Shown here: one piece after another, positions 32,030 through 45,000 of the stretch
Layout of the letters: each line of letters starts with the position of its first letter
Numbering within the stretch: the stretch's first letter is position 1
Origin: Mesostigma viride
Lineage: Eukaryota > Streptophyta > Mesostigmatophyceae > Mesostigmatales > Mesostigmataceae
Direction: 5' to 3'
Length of the DNA: 64,000 nt
Assembly (NCBI GenBank): GCA_009746045.1
Contig: RPFO01001933.1
Coordinates: 2,501 to 66,500, forward strand
The notes under the pieces: generated by a model
What the model was told of the DNA's origin: nothing
Database searches by the model: none
The model's input: the letters and a program-made list of their open reading frames with translations, nothing else
Position numbers and translations under genes: made by a program

Positions 32030-32425
32030 CAACGCCAACGGCCGTTGGCATTACAGCAATGAAGTTAAGATAAAAACGTCGTAATGCAACGGCTGATAAA
32101 ACTGGCGTATAATCAATAACGCAAAAAAAATTGGCAAGAACTTTTTTTTGGAGGTCCAACGGCCGTTGGCATCACGTAAATCACAACAGCAATGATGGAA
32201 ACTGATTTTGCAAGTCCAACGGCCGTTGGCATCAAGAAAATCAGAAGAGGGAGCGACTGCCCAAAAAACGCATAATAATAAAACAAGTACCTTGCAGGTG
32301 GTTGACAGACGCGAATCTTGTGTGGCGACGTGGAATCTGCAAGGAATGCGCAAAAACGTTGCAATCAGAATTACAAGGATTACATATTTTCCACATTTAG
32401 TTTTTCAGGTCCAACGGCCGTTGGC
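32030..32425. repeat. Four dispersed palindrome copies
   Basis: Copies at about 32036, 32157, 32216 and 32410, each preceded by AGGTC, AAGTC or a similar flank and followed by CATCA/CATGA/CATTA. They flank the candidate 46-nt exon on both sides. Confidence 0.9.
32291..32336 (-). CDS. Candidate 46-nt micro-exon
   Basis: On the minus strand GCGCATTCCTTGCAG precedes 32336 and CTGCAAG-GTACTTG ends it at 32291, so both splice signals are present around 46 nt of non-repetitive sequence. It may precede the 31935 exon. The frame cannot be chosen from so short a stretch. Confidence 0.3.
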
Positions 32426-32504
32426 ATGAGATTAATAAGAATACCACTACATGCGTGTGAGAAAATTGTGCCGGGTGACAGAATTAAATCCAAGTTGCCC
32501 AGCA

Positions 32505-33007
32505 GGTGGGAGGGAGGGAGGGAGGGAGGGAGGGAGGGAAGGAGGGAAGGAGGGAGGTAGGGAAGGAGGGAAGGAGGGAAGTAGGGAGGGAGGGAGGAGG
32601 GAGGAGGGAGGGAGGGAGGGAGGGAGGGAGGGAGGGAAGGAGGGAAGGAGGGAAGGAGGGAAGAAGGGAAGGAGGAAGGAGGGAAGGAGGGAAGGAGGGA
32701 AAGGAGTAGGGAAAGGAGGAGGGAAGGAGGGAAGGAGGGAAGGAGGGAAGGAGGGAAGGAGGGAAGGAGGGAAGGAGGGAAGGAGGGAAGGAGGGAAGGA
32801 GGGAAGGAGGGAAGGAGGGAAGGAGGGAAGGAGGGAAGGAGGGAAGGAGGGAAGGAGGGAAGGAGGGAAGGAGGGAAGGAGGGAAGGAGGGAAGGAGGGA
32901 AGGAGGGAAGGAGGGAAGGAGGGAAGGAGGGAAGGAGGGAAGGAGGGAAGGAGGGAAGGAGGGAAGGAGGGAAGGAGGGAAGGAGGGAAGGAGGGAAGGA
33001 GGGAAGG
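32505..33007. repeat. GGGA / GGAGGGAA purine microsatellite
   Basis: Irregular GGGA repeats (32505-32720) give way to a regular GGAGGGAA octamer up to 33007, where the 29 bp array begins without a spacer (GGAAGGATAAATACCTAGG). The plus strand is all purine. Confidence 0.96.
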
Positions 33008-36000
33008 ATAAATACCTAGGGGGGGTGCTGGCATGCATAAATACCTAGGGGGGGTGCTGGCAAGCATAAATACCTAGGGGGGGTGCTGGCATGCATAAAT
33101 ACCTAGGGGGGGTGCTGGCATGCATAAATACCTAGGGGGGTGCTGGCATGCATAAATACCTAGGGGGGGTGCTGGCATGCATAAATACCTAGGGGGGTGC
33201 TGGCATGCATAAATACCTAGGGGGGGTGCTGGCATGCATAAATACCTAGGGGGGGTGCTGGCATGCATAAATACCTAGAGGGGGTGCTGGCATGCATAAA
33301 TACCGAGGGGGGGTGCTGGCAAGCATAAATACCTAGGGGGGGTGCTGGCATGCATAAATACCTAGGGGGGTGCTGGCATGCATAAATACCTAGGGGGGGT
33401 GCTGGCATGCATAAATACCTAGGGGGGGTGCTGGCATGCATAAATACCTAGAAGGGGGTGCTGGCATGCATAAATACCTAGGGGGGGTGCTGGCATGCAT
33501 AAATACCTAGGGGGGGTGCTGGCATGCATAAATACCTAGGGGGGGTGCTGGCATGCATAAATACCTAGGGGGGGTGCTGGCATGCATAAATACCTAGGGG
33601 GGGTGCTGGCATGCATAAATACCTAGGGGGGTGCTGGCATGCATAAATACCTAGGGGGGGTGCTGGCATGCATAAATACCTAGGGGGGGTGCTGGCATGC
33701 ATAAATACCTAGGGGGGGTGCTGGCATGCATAAATACCTAGGGGGGGTGCTGGCATGCATAAATACCTAGGGGGGGTGCTGGCATGCATAAATACCTAGG
33801 GGGGGTGCTGGCATGCATAAATACCTAGGGGGGGTGCTGGCATGCATAAATACCTAGGGGGGGTGCTGGCATGCATAAATACCTAGGGGGGGTGCTGGCA
33901 TGCATAAATACGTAGGGGGGGTGCTGGCATGCATAAATACCTAGGGGGGGTGCTGGCATGCATAAATACCTAGGGGGGGTGCTGGCATGCATAAATACCT
34001 AGGGGGGGTGCTGGCATGCATAAATACCTAGGGGGGGTGCTGGCATGCATAAATACCTAGGGGGGGTGCTGGCATGCATAAATACCTAGGGGGGTGCTGG
34101 CATGCATAAATACCTAGGGGGGGGCTGGCATGCATAAATACCTAGGGGGGGTGCTGGCATGCATAAATACCTAGGGGGGGTGCTGGCATGCATAAATACC
34201 TAGGGGGGGTGCTGGCATGCATAAATACCTAGGGGGGGTGCTGGCATGCATAAATACCTAGGGGGGGTGCTGGCATGCATAAATACCTAGGGGGGGTGCT
34301 GGCATGCATAAATACCTAGGGGGGGTGCTGGCATGCATAAATACCTAGGGGGGGTGCTGGCATGCATAAATACCTAGGGGGGGTGCTGGCATGCATAAAT
34401 ACCTCGGGGGGGTGCTGGCATGCATAAATACCTAGGGGGGGTGCTGGCATGCATAAATACCTAGGGGGGGTGCTGGCATGCATAAATACCTAGGGGGGGT
34501 GCTGGCATGCATAAATACCTAGGGGGGGTGCTGGCATGCATAAATACCTAGGGGGGGTGCTGGCATGCATAAATACCTAGGGGGGGTGCTGGCATGCATA
34601 AATACCTAGGGGGGGTGCTGGCATGCATAAATACCTAGGGGGGGTGCTGGCATGCATAAATACCTAGGGGGGGTGCTGGCATGCATAAATACCTAGGGGG
34701 GTGCTGGCATGCATAAATACCTAGGGGGGGTGCTGGCATGCATAAATACCTAGGGGGGTGCTGGCATGCATAAATACCTAGGGGGGGTGCTGGCATGCAT
34801 AAATACCTAGGGGGGTGCTGGCATGCATAAATACCTAGGGGGGGTGCTGGCATGCATAAATACCTGGCATGCATAAATACCTAGGGGGGTGCTGGCATGC
34901 ATAAATACCTAGGGGGGGTGCTGGCATGCATAAATACCGGGGGGTGCTGGCATGCATAAATACCTAGGGGGGGTGCTGGCATGCATAAATACCTAGGGGG
35001 GGTGCTGGCATGCATAAATACCTAGGGGGGGTGCTGGCATGCATAAATACCTAGGGGGGGTGCTGGCATGCATAAATACCTAGGGGGGGTGCTGGCATGC
35101 ATAAATACCTAGGGGGGGTGCTGGCATGCATAAATACCTAGGGGGGGTGCTGGCATGCATAAATACATGGGGGGGTGCTGGCATGCATAAATACCTAGGG
35201 GGGGTGCTGGCATGCATAAATACCGAGGGGGGGTGCTGGCATGCATAAATACCGAGGGGGGGTGCTGGCATGCATAAATACCTAGGGGGGGTGCTGGCAT
35301 GCATAAATACCTAGGGGGGTGCTGGCATGCATAAATACCTAGGGGGGGTGCTGGCATGCATAAATACCTAGGGGGGGTGCTGGCATGCATAAATACCTAG
35401 GGGGGGTGCTGGCATGCATAAATACCTAGAGGGGGTGCTGGCATGCATAAATACCGAGGGGGGGTGCTGGCATGCATAAATACCGAGGGGGGGTGCTGGC
35501 ATGCATAAATACCGAGGGGGGGTGCTGGCATGCATAAATACCTAGGGGGGGTGCTGGCATGCATAAATACCTAGGGGGGGTGCTGGCATGCATAAATACC
35601 TAGGGGGGTGCTGGCATGCATAAATACCTAGGGGGGGTGCTGGCAAGCATAAATACGTCGGGGGGGTGCTGGCATGCATAAATACCTAGGGGGGGTGCTG
35701 GCATGCATAAATACCTAGGGGGGGTGCTGGCATGCATAAATACCTAGGGGTTCAGCTGCCATTCGTACCTTTTTTTCTGTTTTTATTTTTTAATGGGGGC
35801 CGGCCTGGGGCAGCGGCGGCGGGTGGACGAAAACTGATAGCGTTCCCGTTTGTGCATCCCGTGACCACCGGCCACCAAACGGAGGCACGACACCAAGGCA
35901 GATCAAGCACCAAAGGAAGCAGCAAGGACGTTGACGTTATTAACCAAGAATGGGGGTGCTGGCATGCATAAATACGTCGGGGGGTGCTGGCATGCATAAA

Positions 36001-39000
36001 TACCTAGGGGGGGTGCTGGCATGCATAAATACCTAGGGGGGGTGCTGGCATGCATAAATACCTAGAGGGGGTGCTGGCATGCATAAATACCGAGGGGGGG
36101 TGCTGGCATGCATAAATACCTAGGGGGGGTGCTGGCATGCATAAATACCTAGAGGGGGTGCTGGCATGCATAAATACCGAGGGGGGGTGCTGGCAAGCAT
36201 AAATACCTAGGGGGGGGTGCTGGCATGCATAAATACCTAGGGGGGGTGCTGGCATGCATAAATACCTAGGGGGGGTGCTGGCATGCATAAATACCTAGGG
36301 GGGGTGCTGGCATGCATAAATACCTAGAAGGGGGTGCTGGCATGCATAAATACCTAGGGGGGGTGCTGGCATGCATAAATACCTAGGGGGGTGCTGGCAT
36401 GCATAAATACCTAGGGGGGGTGCTGGCATGCATAAATACCTAGGGGGGGTGCTGGCATGCATAAATACCTAGGGGGGGTGCTGGCATGCATAAATACCGA
36501 GGGGGGGTGCTGGCATGCATAAATACCTAGGGGGGGTGCTGGCATGCATAAATACCTAGGGGGGTGCTGGCAAGCATAAATACGTCGGGTGGGGTGCTGG
36601 CATGCATAAATACCTAGGGGGGGGGCTGGCATGCATAAATACCTAGGGGGGGTGCTGGCATGCATAAATACCTAGGGGGGGTGCTGGCATGCATAAATAC
36701 CTAGGGGGGTGCTGGCATGCATAAATACCTAGGGGGGGTGCTGGCATGCATAAATACCTAGGGGTTCAGCTGCCACTCGTACCTTTTTTTCTGTTTTTAT
36801 TTTTTAATGGGGGCCGGCCTGGGGCAGCGGCGGCGGGTGGACGAAAACTGATAGCGTTCCCGTTTGTGCATCCCGTGACCACCGGCCACCAAACGGAGGC
36901 ACGACACCAAGGCAGATCAAGCACCAAAGGAAGCAGCAAGGACGTTGACGTTATTAACCAAGAATGGGGGTGCTGGCATGCATAAATACGTCGGGGGGGT
37001 GCTGGCATGCATAAATACCTAGGGGGGTGCTGGCATGCATAAATACCTAGGGGGGGTGCTGGCATGCATAAATACCTAGAGGGGGTGCTGGCATGCATAA
37101 ATACCGAGGGGGGGGTGCTGGCAAGCATAAATACCTAGGGGGGGGTGCTGGCATGCATAAATACCGAGGGGGGGTGCTGGCATGCATAAATACCGAGGGG
37201 GGGATGCTGGCATGAATAAATACCTAGGGGGGGTGCTGGCATGCATAAATACCTAGGGGGGGTGCTGGCATGCATAAATACCTAGGGGGGTGCTGGCATG
37301 CATAAATACCTAGGGGGGGTGCTGGCATGCATAAATACCTAGGGGGGGGTGCTGGCATGCATAAATACCTAGGGGGGTGCTGGCATGCATAAATACCTAG
37401 GGGGGGTGCTGGCATGCATAAATACCTAGGGGGGGGTGCTGGCATGCATAAATACCTAGGGGGGTGCTGGCATGCATAAATACCTAGGGGGGGTGCTGGC
37501 ATGCATAAATACCTAGGGGGGGTGCTGGCATGCATAAATACCTAGGGGGGGTGCTGGCATGCATAAATACCTAGGGGGGGTGCTGGCATGCATAAATACC
37601 TAGGGGGGGTGCTGGCATGCATAAATACCTAGGGGGGGTGCTGGCATGCATAAATACCTAGAGGGGGTGCTGGCATGCATAAATACCGAGGGGGGGGTGC
37701 TGGCATGCATAAATACCTAGGGGGGGTGCTGGCATGCATAAATACATGTGGGGGGTGCTGGCATGCATAAATACCTAGGGGGGGTGCTGGCATGCATAAA
37801 TACCGAGGGGGGTGCTGGCATGCATAAATACCGAGGGGGGGATGCTGGCATGAATAAATACCTAGGGGGGGTGCTGGCATGCATAAATACCTAGGGGGGG
37901 TGCTGGCATGCATAAATACCTAGGGGGGGTGCTGGCATGCATAAATACCTAGAGGGGGTGCTGGCATGCATAAATACCGAGGGGGGGGTGCTGGCATGCA
38001 TAAATACCTAGGGGGGGGGCTGGCATGCATAAATACATGTGGGGGGTGCTGGCATGCATAAATACCTAGGGGGGGTGCTGGCATGCATAAATACCTAGGG
38101 GGGTGCTGGCATGCATAAATACCTAGGGGGGGTGCTGGCATGCATAAATACCTAGGGGGGTGCTGGCATGCATAAATACCTAGGGGGGGTGCTGGCATGC
38201 ATAAATACCTAGAGGGGGTGCTGGCATGCATAAATACCGAGGGGGGGTGCTGGCATGCATAAATACCTAGGGGGGTGCTGGCATGCATAAATACCTAGGG
38301 GGGGGCTGGCATGCATAAATACCTAGGGGGGGGGCTGGCATGCATAAATACCTAGGGGGGGTGCTGGCATGCATAAATACCGAGGGGGGGTGCTGGCATG
38401 CATAAATACCTAGGGGGGGGCTGGCATGCATAAATACGTCGGGGGGTCGCTGGCATGCATAAATACCTAGGGGGGTGCTGGCATGCATAAATACCGAGGG
38501 GGGTGCTGGCATGCATAAATACCTAGGGGGGGGGGCTGGCATGCATAAATACCTAGGGGGGGTGCTGGCATGCATAAATACCTAGGGGGGGGCTGGCATG
38601 CATAAATACGTCGGGGGGGTCGCTGGCATGCATAAATACCTAGGGGGGGTGCTGGCATGCATAAATACCTAGAGGGGGTGCTGGCATGCATAAATACCTA
38701 GGGGGGGGGGCTGGCATGCATAAATACCTAGGGGGGGGTGCTGGCATGCATAAATACCTAGGGGGGGTGCTGGCATGCATAAATACCTAGGGGGGGGGGC
38801 TGGCATGCATAAATACCGAGGGGGGGGTGCTGGCATGCATAAATACCTAGGGGGGTGCTGGCATGCATAAATACCTAGGGGGGGTGCAGGCATGCATAAA
38901 TACCGAGGGGGGGTGCTGGCATGCATAAATACCTAGGGGGGTGCTGGCATGCATAAATACCTAGGGGGGGGGCTGGCATGCATAAATACCTAGGGGGGGG

Positions 39001-42000
39001 CTGGCATGCATAAATACCTAGGGGGGGTGCTGGCATGCATAAATACCTAGGGGGGGTGCTGGCATGCATAAATACCTAGGGGGGGGGCTGGCATGCATAA
39101 ATACGTCGGGGGGTCGCTGGCATGCATAAATACCTAGGGGGGGGGGCTGGCATGCATAAATACCTAGGGGGGGTGCTGGCATGCATAAATACCTAGGGGG
39201 GGGGCTGCCATTCGTACCTTTTTTTCTTTTTTTATTTTTAAGCCGGCCTGGGGCAGCGGCGGCGGGTGGACGAAAACTGATAGCATTCCCGTTCGTGCAT
39301 CCCGTGACCACCGGCCACCAAACGGAGGCACGACACCAAGGCAGATCAAGCACCAAAGGAAGCAGCAAGGACGTTGACGTTATTAACCAAGAATGGGGGT
39401 GCTGGCATGCATAAATACGTCGGGGGGGTGCTGGCATGCATAAATACATGTGGGGGGTGCTGGCATGCATAAATACCTAGGGGGGGGGCTGGCATGCATA
39501 AATACCTAGGGGGGTCGCTGGCATGCATAAATACGTCGGGTGGGGTGCTGGCATGCATAAATACCTAGGGGGGTGCTGGCATGCATAAATACCTAGGGGG
39601 GGTGCTGGCATGCATAAATACCGAGGGGGGGTGCTGGCATGCATAAATACCTAGGGGGGTGCTGGCATGCATAAATACCTATGGGGGGGTGCTGGCATGC
39701 ATAAATACCTAGGGGGGTGCTGGCATGCATAAATACCTAGGGGGGGTGCTGGCATGCATAAATACCTAGGGGGTGCTGGCAAGCATAAATACGTCGGGTG
39801 GGGTGCTGGCATGCATAAATACCTAGGGGGGGTGCTGGCAAGCATAAATACGTCGGGTGGGGTGCTGGCATGCATAAATACCTAGGGGGGGTGCTGGCAT
39901 GCATAAATACCTAGGGGGGGTGCTGGCATGCATAAATACCTAGGGGTTCAGCTGCCATTCGTACCTTTTTTTCTGTTTTTATTTTTTAATGGGGGCCGGC
40001 CTGGGGCAGCGGCGGCGGGTGGACGAAAACTGATAGCGTTCCCGTTTGTGCATCCCGTGACCACCGGCCACCAAACGGAGGCACGACACCAAGGCAGATC
40101 AAGCACCAAAGGAAGCAGCAAGGACGTTGACGTTATTAACCAAGAATGGGGGTGCTGGCATGCATAAATACGTCGGGGGGTGCTGGCATGCATAAATACC
40201 TAGGGGGGGTGCTGGCATGCATAAATACCTAGGGGGGGTGCTGGCATGCATAAATACCTAGGGGGGGCTGGCATGCATAAATACCGAGGGGGGTGCTGGC
40301 AAGCATAAATACCTAGGGGGGGGTGCTGGCATGCATAAATACCTAGAGGGGGTGCTGGCATGCATAAATACCGAGGGGGGGTGCTGGCAAGCATAAATAC
40401 CTAGGGGGGGGGTGCTGGCATGCATAAATACCTAGGGGGGTGCTGGCATGCATAAATACCTAGGGGGGGTGCTGGCATGCATAAATACCTAGGGGGGTGC
40501 TGGCATGCATAAATACCTAGAAGGGGGTGCTGGCATGCATAAATACCTAGGGGGGTGCTGGCATGCATAAATACCTAGGGGGGTGCTGGCATGCATAAAT
40601 ACCTAGGGGGGGTGCTGGCATGCATAAATACCTAGGGGGGGGTGCTGGCATGCATAAATACCTACTAGGGGGGGTGCTGGCATGCATAAATACCTATGGG
40701 GGGGTGCTGGCATGCATAAATACCTAGGGGGGGTGCTGGCATGCATAAATACCTAGGGGGGGTGCTGGCAAGCATAAATACGTCGGATGGGTGCTGGCAT
40801 GCATAAATACCTAGGGGGGGGGGCTGGCATGCATAAATACCTAGGGGGGGTGCTGGCATGCATAAATTAACCTAGGGGGGGGTGCTGGCATGCATAAATA
40901 CCTAGGGGGGGTGCTGGCATGCATAAATACCTAGGGGGGGGTGCTGGCATGCATAAATACCTAGGGGTTCAGCTGCCACTCGTACCTTTTTTTCTGTTTT
41001 TATTTTTTAATGGGGCCGGCCTGGGGCAGCGGCGGCGGGTGGACGAAAACTGATAGCGTTCCCGTTTGTGCATCCCGTGACCACCGGCCACCAAACGGAG
41101 GCACGACACCAAGGCAGATCAAGCACCAAAGGAAGCAGCAAGGACGTTGACGTTATTAACCAAGAATGGGGGTGCTGGCATGCATAAATACGTCGGGGGG
41201 GTGCTGGCATGCATAAATACCTAGGGGGGTGCTGGCATGCATAAATACCTAGGGGGGTGCTGGCATGCATAAATACCTAGAGGGGGTGCTGGCATGCATA
41301 AATACCGAGGGGGGGTGCTGGCAAGCATAAATACCTAGGGGGGGGTGCTGGCATGCATAAATACCGAGGGGGGTGCTGGCATGCATAAATACCGAGGGGG
41401 GATGCTGGCATGAATAAATACCTAGGGGGGGTGCTGGCATGCATAAATACCTAGGGGGTGCTGGCATGCATAAATACCTAGGGGGGTGCTGGCATGCATA
41501 AATACCTAGGGGGGTGCTGGCATGCATAAATACCTAGGGGGGGTGCTGGCATGCATAAATACCTAGGGGGGTGCTGGCATGCATAAATACCTAGGGGGGG
41601 GGCTGGCATGCATAAATACCGAGGGGGGGTGCTGGCATGCATAAATACCTAGGGGGGTGCTGGCATGCATAAATACCTAGGGGGGTGCAGGCATGCATAA
41701 ATACCGAGGGGGGGTGCTGGCATGCATAAATACCTAGGGGGGTGCTGGCATGCATAAATACCTAGGGGGGGGGCTGGCATGCATAAATACCTAGGGGGGG
41801 GCTGGCATGCATAAATACCTAGGGGGGGGTGCTGGCATGCATAAATACCTAGGGGGGTGCTGGCATGCATAAATACCTAGGGGGGGGCTGGCATGCATAA
41901 ATACGTCGGGGGGTCGCTGGCATGCATAAATACCTAGGGGGGGGGGCTGGCATGCATAAATACCTAGGGGGGTGCTGGCATGCATAAATACCTAGGGGGG

Positions 42001-45000
42001 GGGCTGCCATTCGTACCTTTTTTTCTTTTTTTATTTTTAAGCCGGCCTGGGGCAGCGGCGGCGGGTGGACGAAAACTGATAGCATTCCCGTTCGTGCATC
42101 CCGTGACCACCGGCCACCAAACGGAGGCACGACACCAAGGCAGATCAAGCACCAAAGGAAGCAGCAAGGACGTTGACGTTATTAACCAAGAATGGGGGTG
42201 CTGGCATGCATAAATACGTCGGGGGGGGTGCTGGCATGCATAAATACATGTGGGGGGTGCTGGCATGCATAAATACCTAGGGGGGGGGCTGGCATGCATA
42301 AATACCTAGGGGGGGTCGCTGGCATGCATAAATACGTCGGGTGGGGTGCTGGCATGCATAAATACCTAGGGGGGGTGCTGGCATGCATAAATACCTAGGG
42401 GGGGTGCTGGCATGCATAAATACCGAGGGGGGGGTGCTGGCATGCATAAATACCTAGGGGGGTGCTGGCATGCATAAATACCTATGGGGGGGTGCTGGCA
42501 TGCATAAATACCTAGGGGGGGCTGGCATGCATAAATACCTAGGGGGGGGTGCTGGCATGCATAAATACCTAGGGGGGTGCTGGCAAGCATAAATACGTCG
42601 GGTGGGGTGCTGGCATGCATAAATACCTAGGGGGGTGCTGGCAAGCATAAATACGTCGGGTGGGGTGCTGGCATGCATAAATACCTAGGGGGGTGCTGGC
42701 ATGCATAAATACCTAGGGGGGGTGCTGGCATGCATAAATACCTAGGGGTTCAGCTGCCATTCGTACCTTTTTTTCTGTTTTTATTTTTTAATGGGGGCCG
42801 GCCTGGGGCAGCGGCGGCGGGTGGACGAAAACTGATAGCGTTCCCGTTTGTGCATCCCGTGACCACCGGCCACCAAACGGAGGCACGACACCAAGGCAGA
42901 TCAAGCACCAAAGGAAGCAGCAAGGACGTTGACGTTATTAACCAAGAATGGGGGTGCTGGCATGCATAAATACGTCGGGGGGGGTGCTGGCATGCATAAA
43001 TACCTAGGGGGGGTGCTGGCATGCATAAATACCTAGGGGGGGGTGCTGGCATGCATAAATACCTAGGGGGGGGCTGGCATGCATAAATACCGAGGGGGGG
43101 GTGCTGGCAAGCATAAATACCTAGGGGGGGTGCTGGCATGCATAAATACCTAGAGGGGGTGCTGGCATGCATAAATACCGAGGGGGGGTGCTGGCAAGCA
43201 TAAATACCTAGGGGGGGTGCTGGCATGCATAAATACCTAGGGGGGTGCTGGCATGCATAAATACCTAGGGGGGGTGCTGGCATGCATAAATACCTAGGGG
43301 GGGTGCTGGCATGCATAAATACCTAGAAGGGGTGCTGGCATGCATAAATACCTAGGGGGGGGTGCTGGCATGCATAAATACCTAGGGGGGTGCTGGCATG
43401 CATAAATACCTAGGGGGGGTGCTGGCATGCATAAATACCTAGGGGGGGGTGCTGGCATGCATAAATACCTACTAGGGGGGGTGCTGGCATGCATAAATAC
43501 CTATGGGGGGGTGCTGGCATGCATAAATACCTAGGGGGGTGCTGGCATGCATAAATACCTAGGGGGGTGCTGGCAAGCATAAATACGTCGGATGGGGTGC
43601 TGGCATGCATAAATACCTAGGGGGGGGGCTGGCATGCATAAATACCTAGGGGGGTGCTGGCATGCATAAATACCTAGGGGGGGGTGCTGGCATGCATAAA
43701 TACCTAGGGGGGGTGCTGGCATGCATAAATACCTAGGGGGGGTGCTGGCATGCATAAATACCTAGGGGTTCAGCTGCCACTCGTACCTTTTTTTCTGTTT
43801 TTATTTTTTAATGGGGGCCGGCCTGGGGCAGCGGCGGCGGGTGGACGAAAACTGATAGCGTTCCCGTTTGTGCATCCCGTGACCACCGGCCACCAAACGG
43901 AGGCACGACACCAAGGCAGATCAAGCACCAAAGGAAGCAGCAAGGACGTTGACGTTATTAACCAAGAATGGGGGTGCTGGCATGCATAAATACGTCGGGG
44001 GGGTGCTGGCATGCATAAATACCTAGGGGGGGTGCTGGCATGCATAAATACCTAGGGGGGGGTGCTGGCATGCATAAATACCTAGAGGGGGTGCTGGCAT
44101 GCATAAATACCGAGGGGGGGTGCTGGCAAGCATAAATACCTAGGGGGGTGCTGGCATGCATAAATACCGAGGGGGGGTGCTGGCATGCATAAATACCGAG
44201 GGGGGATGCTGGCATGAATAAATACCTAGGGGGGGTGCTGGCATGCATAAATACCTAGGGGGGTGCTGGCATGCATAAATACCTAGGGGGGTGCTGGCAT
44301 GCATAAATACCTAGGGGGGTGCTGGCATGCATAAATACCTAGGGGGGGGTGCTGGCATGCATAAATACCTAGGGGGGTGCTGGCATGCATAAATACCTAG
44401 GGGGGGTGCTGGCATGCATAAATACCTAGGGGGGGTGCTGGCATGCATAAATACCTAGGGGGGTGCTGGCATGCATAAATACCTAGGGGGGGTGCTGGCA
44501 TGCATAAATACCTAGGGGGGTGCTGGCATGCATAAATACCTAGGGGGGGTGCTGGCATGCATAAATACCTAGGGGGGGTGCTGGCATGCATAAATACCTA
44601 GGGGGGTGCTGGCATGCATAAATACCTAGGGGGGGTGCTGGCATGCATAAATACCTAGAGGGGGTGCTGGCATGCATAAATACCGAGGGGGGGTGCTGGC
44701 ATGCATAAATACCTAGGGGGGGTGCTGGCATGCATAAATACATGTGGGGGGTGCTGGCATGCATAAATACCTAGGGGGGGGTGCTGGCATGCATAAATAC
44801 CGAGGGGGGTGCTGGCATGCATAAATACCGAGGGGGGGATGCTGGCATGAATAAATACCTAGGGGGGGTGCTGGCATGCATAAATACCTAGGGGGGTGCT
44901 GGCATGCATAAATACCTAGGGGGGGGTGCTGGCATGCATAAATACCTAGAGGGGGTGCTGGCATGCATAAATACCGAGGGGGGGGTGCTGGCATGCATAA